This document shows positions 13,551-31,900 of a stretch of DNA of 64,000 nucleotides, piece by piece. The stretch's first letter is position 1. Every line of letters begins with the position of its first letter. The notes beneath the pieces are model-generated. The model was not told the DNA's origin. It did not search any database and was given only the letters and a program-made list of their open reading frames with translations. A program made the position numbers and the translations under genes. This DNA comes from Antedon mediterranea (Eukaryota > Echinodermata > Crinoidea > Comatulida > Antedonidae). The stretch is from NCBI RefSeq assembly GCF_964355755.1, contig NC_092676.1:22798288-22862287 (forward strand). Direction: 5' to 3'.

Positions 13551-13609
13551 TTTACATAGCAAAATATTATATTAAACATATCTTATTATCTAAACGTTAT
13601 GAAAAGAAT

Positions 13610-14857
13610 AGGATACATATAATGTAATAATATAATAAATACAAGTTACATAGTTTATCATCTTGTTTTACAGAACCAATTTGGTGACACAGTTAAACAC
13701 AGTGATAAAGAATAGATACTGTTTTAGGTTATATAACCCTAACCCTAGTTTGAAGCGACATAATAAATTCATCGCGAAAAAGTACGTATCGTATTTAGAA
13801 ACTTTTGAAATTTGTTAGATATGTTTAATAGGTTCTTACGTCTATAAAACAAACAAAAAATATAAATTTCACACAAAATTCGTGATTTTAATAATTTGCA
13901 TTTCTAAAAATGTACACTTATGAAATACCATACATTTTCCAACACATTTTTACTTCATTGATGATTCCCAGAAATCAAAATAAAACAAATTATGATATTT
14001 CTTTTACATTATAGATGTAAGAACCTATATTGAACATGTACCAAATTTCAAACGTTTTTTAAGACGATACGTATTTTTATCGATGAATTAAGTATGTGAT
14101 CGCTTCAAACTAGGGTTAGGGTTAAATAACCTAACAGTTCCATTCTTTAACACTGTGTTTAACTTTTAACCAAATTGGTTTTAGTACAACACAATGATAA
14201 ACTATGTACATTTTATTTTTCATATTACATTATAGGATACATATAATGTAATAATAATAAATACAAGTTACATAGTTTATCATCTTGTTTTACAGAACCA
14301 ATTTGGTTACACAGTTAAACACAATGATAAAGAATAGACACTGTTTTAGGTTATATAACTCTAACCCTAGTTTGAAGCGATCACATACTTAATTCATCGC
14401 GAAAAAATACGTATCGTATTCAGAAACATTTGAAATTTGGTAAATATGTTCAATAGGTTCTTACGTCTATAAAACAAACAAAAAATAAAAGTTTCAAGAC
14501 AAATTCGTGATTTTAATAATTTGCATTTCTAAACATTTACACTTATGAAAGACAATACATTTCCAACACATTTTTACTTCATTGATGATTCTGAGAAATC
14601 AAAATAAAACTATTAGGATATTTCTTTTGCATTATAGATGTAAGAACCTATATTGAACATATCTACCAAATATCAAACGTTTTTCAAGACGATACGTATT
14701 TTTAGCGATGAATATTAAATATGTGATCGCTTCAAACTAGGGTTAGGGTTAAATAAACTAAAACAGTTCTATTCTTTATCACTCACTGTGTTTAACTTTT
14801 AACCAAAATGGTTATAGTAAAACACAATGATAAACTTATATGTCAATTTTATTTTTC
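13610..14857. repeat. Tandem duplication (~624-bp period) of a telomere-motif foldback, two copies
   Basis: AGGATACATATAATGTAATA starts at 13610 and again at 14234. Each unit contains a foldback (13719-14138 and 14340-14767). Its arms start ACTGTTTTAGGTTATATAAC and continue through CCCTAACCCTAGTTTGAAGC; the other end reads GCTTCAAACTAGGGTTAGGG. Each foldback is flanked by satellite-like sequence in opposite orientations on its two sides, so the inverted region extends beyond the core. The loop holds the minus-strand version of the TTTCATAAGTGT motif. There is no coding capacity. Confidence 0.85.
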
Positions 14858-15440
14858 ATAACATAAAATGTTTGATATTCTTTATAATATTTAATATTAT
14901 ATTTTAGGCCTACTATTAATGACGTATAAATGCACACTACATCTGAAATAACTTTCTACTTCATTGGCGATTCTTACCAAAAAAAGAACTAATTTTGTTA
15001 TGTATATAGAGCAACCTATTATAACATGTCTTGTATGATTTTTATCTCGTTTCAATGACATTTTATACTACAATTCAAATGAAAAAGCATCACAAAAAAA
15101 TACGTCTGGTATTCAAAAAGTTTCTAAACTCGGTACACAGAAAAAAGGAAATGTTGAAAATGTATGGTCTTTCATAAGTGTGAATTTTTAGAAATGCAAA
15201 TAATGGAAATCATCGATTTGTCTTGAAATTTATAATTTGTTTTGTCTTATTGAACATATCTATACAAAATGTCAAACGTTTCTGAATACGATACGTTTTT
15301 TTTCTCGATGAATTTATAATGTCGCTTCAAACTAGAGGGTAGGGTAGTAACCTAACAAGTATCTATTCTTTATCACTATGTTTAACTGTGTAACCATATT
15401 GGTTCTAATAAAAAACAATGATAAACTATGTAAATTGTAT
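14858..15440. repeat. Third, decayed copy of the telomere-motif foldback
   Basis: 15161-15200 has the shared loop motif in plus orientation. 15310-15350 has GTCGCTTCAAACTAGAGGGT, followed by a decayed TAACCTAACA and inverted satellite remnants (15375-15425). The left end is not clear. Its orientation is opposite to that of the two tandem copies. Confidence 0.6.
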
Positions 15441-15771
15441 GTTTCATATAATTACATTTTTGCCAAAAAAAATTATTGGGAATGTCAAATTTCTTTTTCA
15501 TGACATATATCTACAAATTTCAGAAGCTTTTGAGTACGAGTATTTTACGCGATGTTTTTTTATCCTCATTTTAATATTTTGGTAATGTAATTCACATAAA
15601 GTTTTGTATCCAAAAATTGTTTATTCTTGGGTAGAAATGAGGAAATAAATAGTATTCCTGTATAATATAATAATCAATAATAAAGTATAAAAAAAAATGT
15701 TGTGTAAACGAACGTTTTTTACGCTTCGAATTTTCTGTTACATTATGTTTGAATTGAAGCTACAGATATTG
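15441..15771. other. AT-rich, nothing recognised
   Basis: No coding, tandem or terminal repeat signal seen apart from fragments resembling the neighbouring foldback arms (for example TTTTACGCGATGTTTTTT near 15541). Confidence 0.3.
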
Positions 15772-15812
15772 AATCATGGACCTATAAATTAGTAATTTAT
15801 AGGTCCATGATT
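15772..15812. repeat. Perfect 41-bp palindrome
   Basis: Two 20-bp arms, AATCATGGACCTATAAATTA and its exact complement, surround a single G. The arms are perfect, in contrast to the diverged palindromes around it. Confidence 0.9.
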
Positions 15813-15949
15813 GAACATATCGTCACTCACCACACATTTTTTGTTTTGTATTTCGAAAGTATTTATTCTAAAGAACAATTGATGCAAACATCAACTGCGT
15901 ATCTTATTTCATTAATTAATTATATTAATTATAATTTGGCGATTATTCG

Positions 15950-17000
15950 TCACACGAAGAGTCGAATATCGATTCGTCTCGTCGTGGGAAGAAAACGTGC
16001 ATTGCGCACACTGTTTACGCGCCTCAACAATAAACGGCGAATATGCGATTCGTCACTTATGGAACGCCGTTTTACACAAGTTTTTGGCGATGATAAAAAT
16101 TGCATCGATGATGAAATTGCGTCGATGAAAATTGCATCGACGCAATGTAGATTGCGTCGACGCAATTTACATTGCGTCGATGAAAATTGCATCGATGAAA
16201 ATTGCGTCGATGAAAATTGCGTCGATGAAAACTGCATCGATGAAAATTGCGTCGATGAAAACTGCATCGATGAAAATTGATGTGATGAATTTAATTGATT
16301 ATGAAAATTCCAAATGGTTTTAATTCAATCAATGATGAAAATGACTACTAGTAAAGTAAATGATGATGTTAATAATGATGTTAATAATGTTATTATGTTG
16401 CTAAAAATTGACGGTTTCTGAATATTTTGATATGATAAACATGTTTACCGCTTGCGCTAGCGCGCGTTATAGACAAGCGCACAGTGATCGCGCACTAAAA
16501 CAATGTTGAAATATATGCACTGATTAACATTTTAGTGATTTATTGTCAACACATTTTAGCAATGGATCCATTATTGTCCTTTCGGACACATTATATCTTC
16601 TAGCTAATTGCTTCCGTTAATCCACCAGTTCAGTACATAAAATCCAGATGTCCAGCATCCATGACATCATATTCAAATCATACCGGCAGGGAGATCGCAA
16701 TTTTCATCGATGAAAACTGCATCGATGAAAATTTTTTTTTTTTTCATCGATGCAGTTTTCATCGATGCAGTTTTATCGACGCAATTTTCATCGACGCAAT
16801 TTTCATCACATTAACGCAATTTTCATTACATCGACGCAATTTTCATCGACGCAATGTTCATCACATCATTACATCAATACTATATTCATCGACGCAATTT
16901 TCATCACATCGACGCAATTTTCATTGCATCATCGACGCGATTTTATCATCGCCTAAACTGGCATTCCATACTAATTGCGTGTGATCTGATTGGTGTATTA
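15950..17000. mobile_element. Foldback element with 15-bp minisatellite arms (TU-like)
   Basis: The left arm has tandem GATGAAAATTGC(G/A)TC units of 15 bp between about 16098 and 16286. The right arm has the inverse, TTTTCATCGA(C/T)GCAA, between about 16697 and 16940. The arms are bounded by GGCGATGATAAA (16086) and TTTATCATCGCC (ending about 16951), and weaker similarity extends outward to about 15950 and 17000. The middle (16287-16696) is unique and includes a GCGCTAGCGCGCG-rich patch. Foldback transposons with 15-bp tandem units in their inverted arms are known in sea urchin (TU family); this resembles them in design, not proven homology. Open frames here are just the repeat read as CIDEN/CVDEN. 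Confidence 0.75.
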
Positions 17001-17339
17001 TAAATAAATTCATCGCGATGAATTTTTCAGTAGATGTAATGAGACAGTTCAGTAGATGTAATGACAGTTAATTTAATTGTTCTGCTCTTTTTGTACAAAT
17101 CTATACTACTTTATATTATGGATTTTGTAGTACTGTTAAAATTATTAAATCTCTGGAAGTGTGTTTTACGAGTATGTCCGCAAATTTATGCGTTTACGGT
17201 TTTAAAATGTGAGTTTTAAATAGCGAACATGATCTTGTTAGGTGCACTACGCACGCAGTATTCCAAAATGTCTTACTAATTGGGAGAAAATCATATTGTA
17301 TCATATCATATTATATCCATTCTTTAAATTCATATTCTT
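17001..17339. other. Spacer between foldback and inverted satellite
   Basis: Contains AAATTCATCGCGATGAATTT (17008-17027), a perfect 20-bp palindrome, and a near-exact direct duplication of CAGTAGATGTAATGA (17028-17065). No gene seen. Confidence 0.5.
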
Positions 17340-18480
17340 TATCCAAAACTAAATTGGTATAGTAAAACACAGTGCTAGCAATTTATCATATTATTAAATG
17401 TTTCATATTCTTTATCATTGTGTTTTACTCTAATCAAATTGGTATAGTAAAACACAGTGCTAAATTGCTATGTGAATGTCATTTATCATATTTTTAAATG
17501 TTTCCTATTCTTTATCATTGTGCTTTACCATAACCAAATTGGTTATAGTAAAACACAGTGCTAAATTGCTATGTAAATGTTATATATCATATTATTAAAT
17601 TCCTATTCTTTATCATTGTGTTTTACTCTAACAAAATTGGTTATAGTAAAACACAGTGATAAATTGCTATGTAAATGTAATTTATCATATTATTAAATGT
17701 TTCCTATTCTTTATCATTGTGTTTTACTCTAACCAAATTGGTTATAGTAAAACACAGTGATAAATTGCTATGTAAATGTAATTTATCATGTTATTAAATG
17801 TTTCCTATTCTTTATCGTTGAGTTTTACTCTAATCAAATTGGTTATAGTAAAACACAGTGCTAAATTGCTATGTAAATGTTATATATCATATTATTAAAT
17901 GTTTCCTATTCTTTATCATTGTGTTTTACTCTAATCTGATTGGTTATAGTAAAACACAGTGCTAAATTGCTATGTGAATGTCATTTATCATGTTATTAAA
18001 TGTTTCCTATTCTTTATCATTGTGCTTTACTCTAACCAAATTGGTTATAGTAAAACACAGTGCTAAATTGCTATGTAAATGTCATTTATCATGTTATTAA
18101 ATGTTTCTTATTCTTTATCATTGTGTTTTACTCTAACCAAATTGGTTATAGTAAAACACAGTGATAAATTGCTATGTAAATGTAATTTATCATATTATTA
18201 AATGTTTCCTATTCTTTATCATTGTGTTTTACTCTAACCAAATTGGTTATAGTAAAACACAGTGATAAATTGCTATGTAAATGTAATTTATCATGTTATT
18301 AAATGTTTCCTATTCTTTATCGTTGTGTTTTACTCTAACCAAATTGGTTATAATTTATTTAATTTCATTTCAAAAGACATTTACCTAAATTGCTATTTAA
18401 ATGTCATTTATCAAATTATTAAATGTTTCCTATTATTTATCTGGTTATAATAGTAAAACACTGTGCTAAATTGCTATTGT
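17340..18480 (-). repeat. ~100-bp satellite array, block 3 (inverted orientation)
   Basis: About eleven monomers of the same satellite as at 2660-3631 and 10813-13550, but reverse-complemented (CAAATTGGTTATAGTAAAAC, then ATTGCTATGTAAATGT, then TTTCCTATTCTTTATCATTG). Together with blocks 1 and 2 it makes a large inverted repeat around 13550-17340. Confidence 0.92.
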
Positions 18481-18520
18481 ATTAAGGACGAGTTCCGAGA
18501 AGATGTATTCAAAGCTACAA

Positions 18521-18614
18521 CCAATCAGAACAGTGTTAATCAATATAGTCCATGGCTACAGCCAATCAGAAACGTCCAAATCGCAATAACCCCTAGGCTA
18601 ATAGAAATTATTGG
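18521..18614 (+). promoter_or_regulatory. Cluster of three CCAAT boxes upstream of LIX1
   Basis: CCAATCAGA occurs at 18521-18529 and 18562-18570, each preceded by GCTACA and one to two bases, and an inverted ATTGG lies at 18610-18614. CCAAT plus flanking CAGA fits NF-Y sites. They are about 450-540 bp upstream of the LIX1 start codon, at a plausible promoter distance, but no TATA or transcription start is evident. Confidence 0.35.
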
Positions 18615-18652
18615 TCCGAGTAGCCTTTTCAACCAGACGTTGCGAGGTTTAA

Positions 18653-18708
18653 AAAGTAAAACATGATTTACTCGCCAATTTGGTATAGTTTATATACCTG
18701 ATTTTTTT
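18653..18708 (-). repeat. Right copy of the ~55-bp inverted repeat
   Basis: Reverse complement of 2273-2327: it contains TGATTTACTCGCCAATTTGG. See the left copy for interpretation. Confidence 0.5.
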
Positions 18709-19059
18709 ACACACAAAAAAGAAGCTGTTTTTCAGCTTGACGTGCGGTTACAGAAATATGTGGAGGTCGAAAGGCTAACTTTATAGCCATTTTTCTTTTT
18801 TCGCCAGTTATTATACTTGTGTATATTTATTGAAAGGTTTTAGATAAACTACTACTGCTGTTCTTCATATTATTTTGTATATTGTTTATATGGTGCCCTT
18901 GATTCAGCTAGGCCTAAAAAACAACGTCCGACGCCGCCTCCTGTGTTGGGTTCCCCTGTGTTGTGTGTGTGGCACTGCAGCAGGTTCAGACGGGTCAGAT
19001 TAACTAACGGATGGACAGTGAGTGCTTAGCATTTTATGTTGATTTGTACTGATCAAACA

Positions 19060-25650
<6,591 letters not shown>

Positions 25651-28600
25651 ATCGTGAACAGATTTTAATAAGAGAGTTATATATTTATATTTTTTATTCA
25701 GTGATATACGTCCATTTTTCATCGTGTTTTTTTAAAAATTATAGATAAGGCTTGTTTTACAGATAATATAAAAGCGCATTGTAGATTTAAAAATATATTT
25801 AGATTTTAACAAGTGTGAAGCATTAATGCATGATAATTTTTAGCCGATTCATGTTACTATATCTATAATTTTCTCAGAGTCATAAGCAAATTCTATGTTA
25901 CAGTGTCACGTTTGTATCACATGATATGCCTGTATTATAGTCCTTAAGTCTAGACGTTAATTAACATGTTACAGGTGCCACATGTAATACATACTGTATG
26001 TGACACTGTATTACAGAATTCTCCTATGATACTGGACATATGATGTCATATGTGGAGATGCAGTTCAGAGAATCTGGTGATAATTTTAGCTTTATAATGG
26101 CAATATTTTAGATAGTAAAATAAATAATGTAAGTAGATTGGCAGGTTGTTGTTACAATTAACAATGTTTATGGTGTTGATGATTAATACAAACATATTCA
26201 ATTTACCTTCTATGGTAGCTTATACCCGATTTACACATACAAACATCTTATACACTGTATTACATATTGTGACTAGTTGACTAGTACTCCTTTCACATTG
26301 ATTAGAAAAAAACGGTGGAGCAATACATATGCCTGTGTCGATGTTCCAGTTTTGTTACTCTAGTACAAACACCGTTTCATTCTATGTAAAATCTCGGAAC
26401 AATTCGGTAATCTATACAAGGACGATAAAAATTACATTTTTTGTGTAAACATAGCTGTATTTGAGCATGTTTATTAGACTTGCCCCAAGTCTGTATTTAT
26501 TGTCTTTTTTATTTTATTTATTTGTTTTTATTTCGACAGCGATTTTTGTCTGAAAATACACCAAACTCAAATAATACACGTATGAAACGCCATATGTGCA
26601 AAAATATTTATATTTTTACTAATATTATGACAAAACTCCGTCTGGAGCCCAGACTACATGTTTATAAACATGTAGCCTATTTTATTAGTTTTGTACACGC
26701 TGTTTACCTTCAATTACACTGCGATAAACTAGGGTTTGAAAGAGTTGTAACTCAATAAGATTATCCCAGTAACATTTGTGTTATATGTGTGAGCAAGCTG
26801 TTTTTACTTCTTTCTATTTACACATCAAACCTTGATTCAAATAACTGCTATCCCTATTGATAACTACTATCCCTATTTAATAACTACTATCTCTATTAAT
26901 AACTACTATCCCTATTTAATAATGTAGTTTTTCTATATCAATAACTATAACATTTTTTATATTAAGAGTTTTCATTAATGTACAGACTTTCTAAAACCAC
27001 CTTTTAAATTTTTTCTAAAAGAAACAGGAAGTAAAATAATTTAAACATTTTTTAAATCACTAAACAGTGTATTCAACAGATTTATAACACTGTAGTTAGT
27101 CTAGATATGTCAATATCTTAACAGCTCTTTGATCCGGTCATTAATCATCCTATAAAAATTGTTCAAAAATTTATAAATCAATATTGCGCCCTCTATCATA
27201 AAATATCTTGTGACATCGAAAGAGCTTATCAAAATAACCCTATTTATGGTGAATCACTTTTTGAAATGTAGTAACTCTCTAGTTAATTATATAACCTCTT
27301 TGGTGACATCAAACTCTACGGGCCTTTAATACTGTTATTTAATATCTCTATTAGATAGCTATTAGTAGCCCTGAATGTTGGAATCTGATACTAAGCTGTT
27401 AATTTAGTGCACTTTACATGATTAAATTATGACTTGCCACCATAAGTTATCATTTAAACTTTACCATAATTATACAAGCATTTTGTCACATATATTATGA
27501 TATTAAATATTGTAATATTTCATGCAAGTAGGCCTATCTGTGTAAAACGAAACCAATTTGTTAAAATTTCAAAATATTAGGTCTACCCTTTTAACACTAT
27601 AGAAGTTTTTATATTGTTTGTTTTACTAATATTTTGAAATTTTATTTACGCATAACTATTAACTTTTAAAAATTTGAGAGCTTAATTTCAAGCAGGATCT
27701 ACTATGATTGGTCAGTTGAATACATTACACATACTGTATGGTACTCCTTGTACAAAAACAGATCTCTTTAATACTAGAATAAAATTTGTGTTCACACTAC
27801 CGGATACAACTTGTAACAATTGTGAAAGGATTTTTATCACAATACAGTATATTATTTTTCATTTTCTATAATAATAAATAATAAAACGTTTTATTTTAAA
27901 TTTATAATAATTATATAATTGAGAATGGATTTTATTAATTCAAAGATAATCACATTATGAGCCAAGGTATGTTCTCTTCTTGTTAGTTTTTCCAATCATA
28001 GTTGGTCTACATTTGCAATAGTTCCATAACTATTACTTGATTTTTTAATATTTAATTTTTTTAAATTCATTAACACCCACCCATTTATTTATCTACTTTA
28101 TATTTTTTTATTGATTTATTTTCTGTATTATTTCATGTGTCCGTTTTCCAACCTAAACTTTATGTATATTGAAAATATACTTGTAAATAGTTGTATTTAA
28201 ACGTGTTTTTGATGGTGCAAACTTTGTGTAAAATAGTTATTTATAGAATGATACCTTAATGCGGCAAATAACGATAATATTGGTTTATTTTGATGGTTGT
28301 GTTGAAGGTGGATTTACATTAACACATTTGGTTCATTTATATTATAATATATTGTTAATTTGATGTTTTTTGGTGATTTGTTTACGTTATATGAATGCGC
28401 TGCAAATATATAAAAATATTTAAAACTTCTTGTTTGCACACAGACAAAGCTCTTAAGATTAAATATAAAAGCATAAAAAAACACCAAAAAAACGCATATA
28501 ATACTACAACTGAATAATTTGGGATACTCGGGGACACTCCTTTTAAGGGGACACTCCTTTTAGTTAAACGGACTGTCAATTTTATGTTTGTTTTTATCTG

Positions 28601-28807
28601 ATTGCATTTACGTTAAATATAATACTGTAGTGAGTTTTGCGACGACAAACCTAGATCATGCTAGTTCATTGTGCGCATGTGTAGATATTGGGAGGTGTGC
28701 CCTTGCTCTTGTGCTTGTGAAAACATTCAGTACAAACTATATTTCCTACTCAGATTTCGAATCTATAAACTTTTCAAATGAAAAAAATAAAAATACATAT
28801 TTTACTG
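25651..28807. other. LIX1 3' flank and intergenic DNA, no gene seen
   Basis: The LIX1 3' UTR presumably occupies the first several hundred bases. It holds a ~21-bp tandem repeat (26838-26926; AACTACTATCCCTATTTAAT) and a perfect 22-bp palindrome (26655-26676). Around 25980-26040 there is a dispersed-repeat-like CACATGTAATACATACTGTA segment, with echoes near 35060, 37650 and 47885. No convincing exon was found. Confidence 0.5.
26838..26926 (+). repeat. ~21-bp tandem repeat, four units
   Basis: Imperfect repeats of AATAACTACTATCCCTATTT. Confidence 0.8.
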
Positions 28808-28949
28808 TAAAGCTCTGTCTACACTATCAAACTTTATGTGACAAAAAAAAAAGATCCGATTTGCCATGGACGCGATAATCTCATATCACTGCCATGCAAA
28901 CCACACCTTTTTTTGTCAAACCAAGGTTGATAGTGTAGAGAAAGTTTTA
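28808..28949. mobile_element. MITE, 'CTACACTATCAAAC' family, copy 1
   Basis: Begins TAAAGCTCTGTCTACACTAT and ends with the inverted form ATAGTGTAGAGAAAGTTTTA. Internal sequence is more diverged than in the other copies (39262, 48368, 51141, 61091, 61374). The ends fit a TA-containing target site. Confidence 0.88.
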
Positions 28950-31900
28950 CTCTATAGACCACATATTTTATATAGGCCTACGGCACCACAATGGACACAT
29001 TAGGCGGACATAGTGGTCTTCTGTGTCTACTTTATTATATACAGTGAACGTATGCTATACTCATTATCTACTTATTTACATACACTTATATTATATCATC
29101 CATGATTTTCATAAAACACCGAATATTTATCAAATTTCGGAACGTTTTAAAAGCATTAAATTGGATTATATTTGGTTGTCTTTATAATCAAATTTAACCA
29201 TCATTTGCTCATCATTCTGTGCATTTAGTTTTCCTATTATGCAACATGATTCACAACATACAGTATCATGCATCATCTTATGTTTTGCTTTTGCGTATTC
29301 GATTTCAAATTGCAGTGATATTTTATATGTTGTAGTTGCTCTGTGAATGCTTAAACACGATCAATTGTGACGTTTAGCCGTAGGTTTAGTTTAGAGTCAG
29401 CCCTCGTTGGGCCACACCAATCCCGGCGCTCCTTGCTGTGTAAAATGCATTTACCTCTCCGGCCATGATAACCATATTTCAAAGAAATTGATTTATTATT
29501 ATACATTAAAATGTTTTAAATAAATTCAGTTACAAAATTTCTTTAAACACGTTCTCAATAAAGTAGAAAAGTGAAAAGAGTATACAGTACAAATATTCGT
29601 AATTATAACACACCTGGAGTGCATGTTTGGTTGTAGAATACTCAGATATTCATATTCACAATAAAGACTAAACGTAACTCTTGTTGCAACGAACAGAAAC
29701 GAAAATAATATTCTTTAGTTATCGTATTGTAAATTTCGTGCCTGAAATCAATCCATGGAATTTCCACAGACTGAAAAATCTAAAAAGCATCGCGGCATGC
29801 AATTGGCATGTACAGGGCATTTTCACAGAAATGCGTACGTAGGAAAAGAGTATCGCAGTGGGGGATCATTGGCCTACTACTAGACGGACGTGTGTATACC
29901 TCAGCAATGCTTCAATCCCATGCACTGATGGGCTTCCTTTTATGCATTATTGCTCAGAATACAGTACATTGCATGTAAATTACTCTTAATTAGAGTTTGT
30001 TCACATCACCCTCTTAAATATTCCATATTCATAACCTTTCTCCATATCAAAGTCGTGAACTTGTGGTCTCTTACCAACGCGCAACACATAAATAGGAAAC
30101 ATTTTCTTATATATAAGATATTAATTATTCTTGACTCGTAGGCTAGATTTACATAAATTCCTTTGAGGTGCTTTCGCTATGTGTTTGTCCTAACTTCACT
30201 TATAGTTAAACAGAGCCTAACATACATTTTTGTAATAAACTGTTCTGAAAAATAGAGTACACATTATTGTCATAAATGTTCACTTTGTAATGAATACTAC
30301 CTGTTTTAAATAAAGCAATTACAATTCATGTGTTTTTGCATTGAGTGTTTAGTGAATTGTGAAATACTAGTCTCCCTTCGGAATTGTAACCATCTGCCGT
30401 GGCACAGAAATGTTAATATTATGTGAAATAGCGCATTAGAAATGTTTTAATCTTTTTTACTGAGCTTCGTTTTACCGGAAATCGATTGAAATCACAGATA
30501 TTTTCGTTTTAATTGACATTACAATAATCGGAAGAAATATGCTCTCGTAATGTTTATAAATCGTGTTTACGTTTGCTAATAATGCGCTCAATGACTGACT
30601 TATTATTTTATTATCCATGTAGACATACTTGTATTGTTTCAATAATTATAAATAAAATAAATAAATTTTCAAAAGTGTTTTCCTATAATAAAAGAAAACA
30701 TTTGAGTCTCAGCGTAACACATTTATAAAGTTTGTTTCGTGCCTGACTTACTCGGAGAAACCGATATGAACCCTTTGCCACGAAGTGAGGGAGAAATATT
30801 TAGTGGAACACCCCTCTACCTGCCAATGGGTTTGTTTGCCGCCCTCTAGAGGATATAATCAAATCAATTAGTGAATCAACAAGTGCATGGCGCGCGAATT
30901 TACCAAATCTCACTTTTAAATACTTTAATAATATTTACTGTTCGTTATTGTATATTGTGTAAAGAAGTACGTAAAGGTTTGCCGAGATCCTTTGGTTTGA
31001 GATTTGTATTTAATTATATATTAATGAATGAATATTGCTATACATATGTGAAAACCACACCCCCTCTATAGAACCCACCTCCAACAAAGCAATGATGAGG
31101 TGGATATGGATGGCAAAGAGGACGGAACTTAACAGTGTAATGACGACACAATAATTGATAACGGAAGTCATGATACGCGTCGCGAAGGTAGTATATTGAT
31201 CACGACTATAAAGATGACGCTGACTGATAGTCGACGAGAGGCGGAGAAAAACTTACAAGCAAAGAGCGAACAGACGCTTTGTCCCAAGTGGGCATTCTAC
31301 AACACGGTGTGTAAATTAACCGAAACACCTTTAATAACCCCAACTTTTCTGATGCCGATACGATTAATGTTTAACAATAATAACTAAGTATATTACATGA
31401 TTACGATGTATGTTTTATGAGACAAAAACATCACATCTATTTAAATGTCAATTTAATACATAAAAGTCTTAGGAAACATAAACCAATGCATTCGGGAAAA
31501 AGCGTCCCTTTTATCTTTTGCTGCTTAATGTTTGATAATAATATCGCTTTCCGTCGTTTTAATAGCTGTATAATAATAGAACATTGTGCTTATTTTGTTT
31601 TAACACATTCTACATTCTTTGACTTTTTAAAGTCATAATTCATAGAATACGGTATAGTTTACCCATCAAACGGCATGATGTGTAAAGCCGTGGTTTAACA
31701 ATGAGAACCATGTTACTATAAATATATTAATTGTCATGATTTTAAACTAGAACTCGTTGATAGTAACATTGTTAACCACACACCGCTGACAGGACCATTT
31801 TATAAATCAGAAAGCATTCATCGGTGTTATTTAATACCACCTTTCATTAAAGGTGGTAATATATGAACACCGACAAATACTGGCTAAAAAATAAAACTTG

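Noticed and set aside
13731-13755. Telomere or chromosome end
   Set aside because: Only about two CCCTAA units, located inside mirrored element ends, with ordinary sequence on both sides.
15807-16984. Several open frames rich in CIDEN/CVDEN or QFSSM repeats on both strands
   Set aside because: They are translations of the 15-bp minisatellite, open in several frames because the period is a multiple of three.
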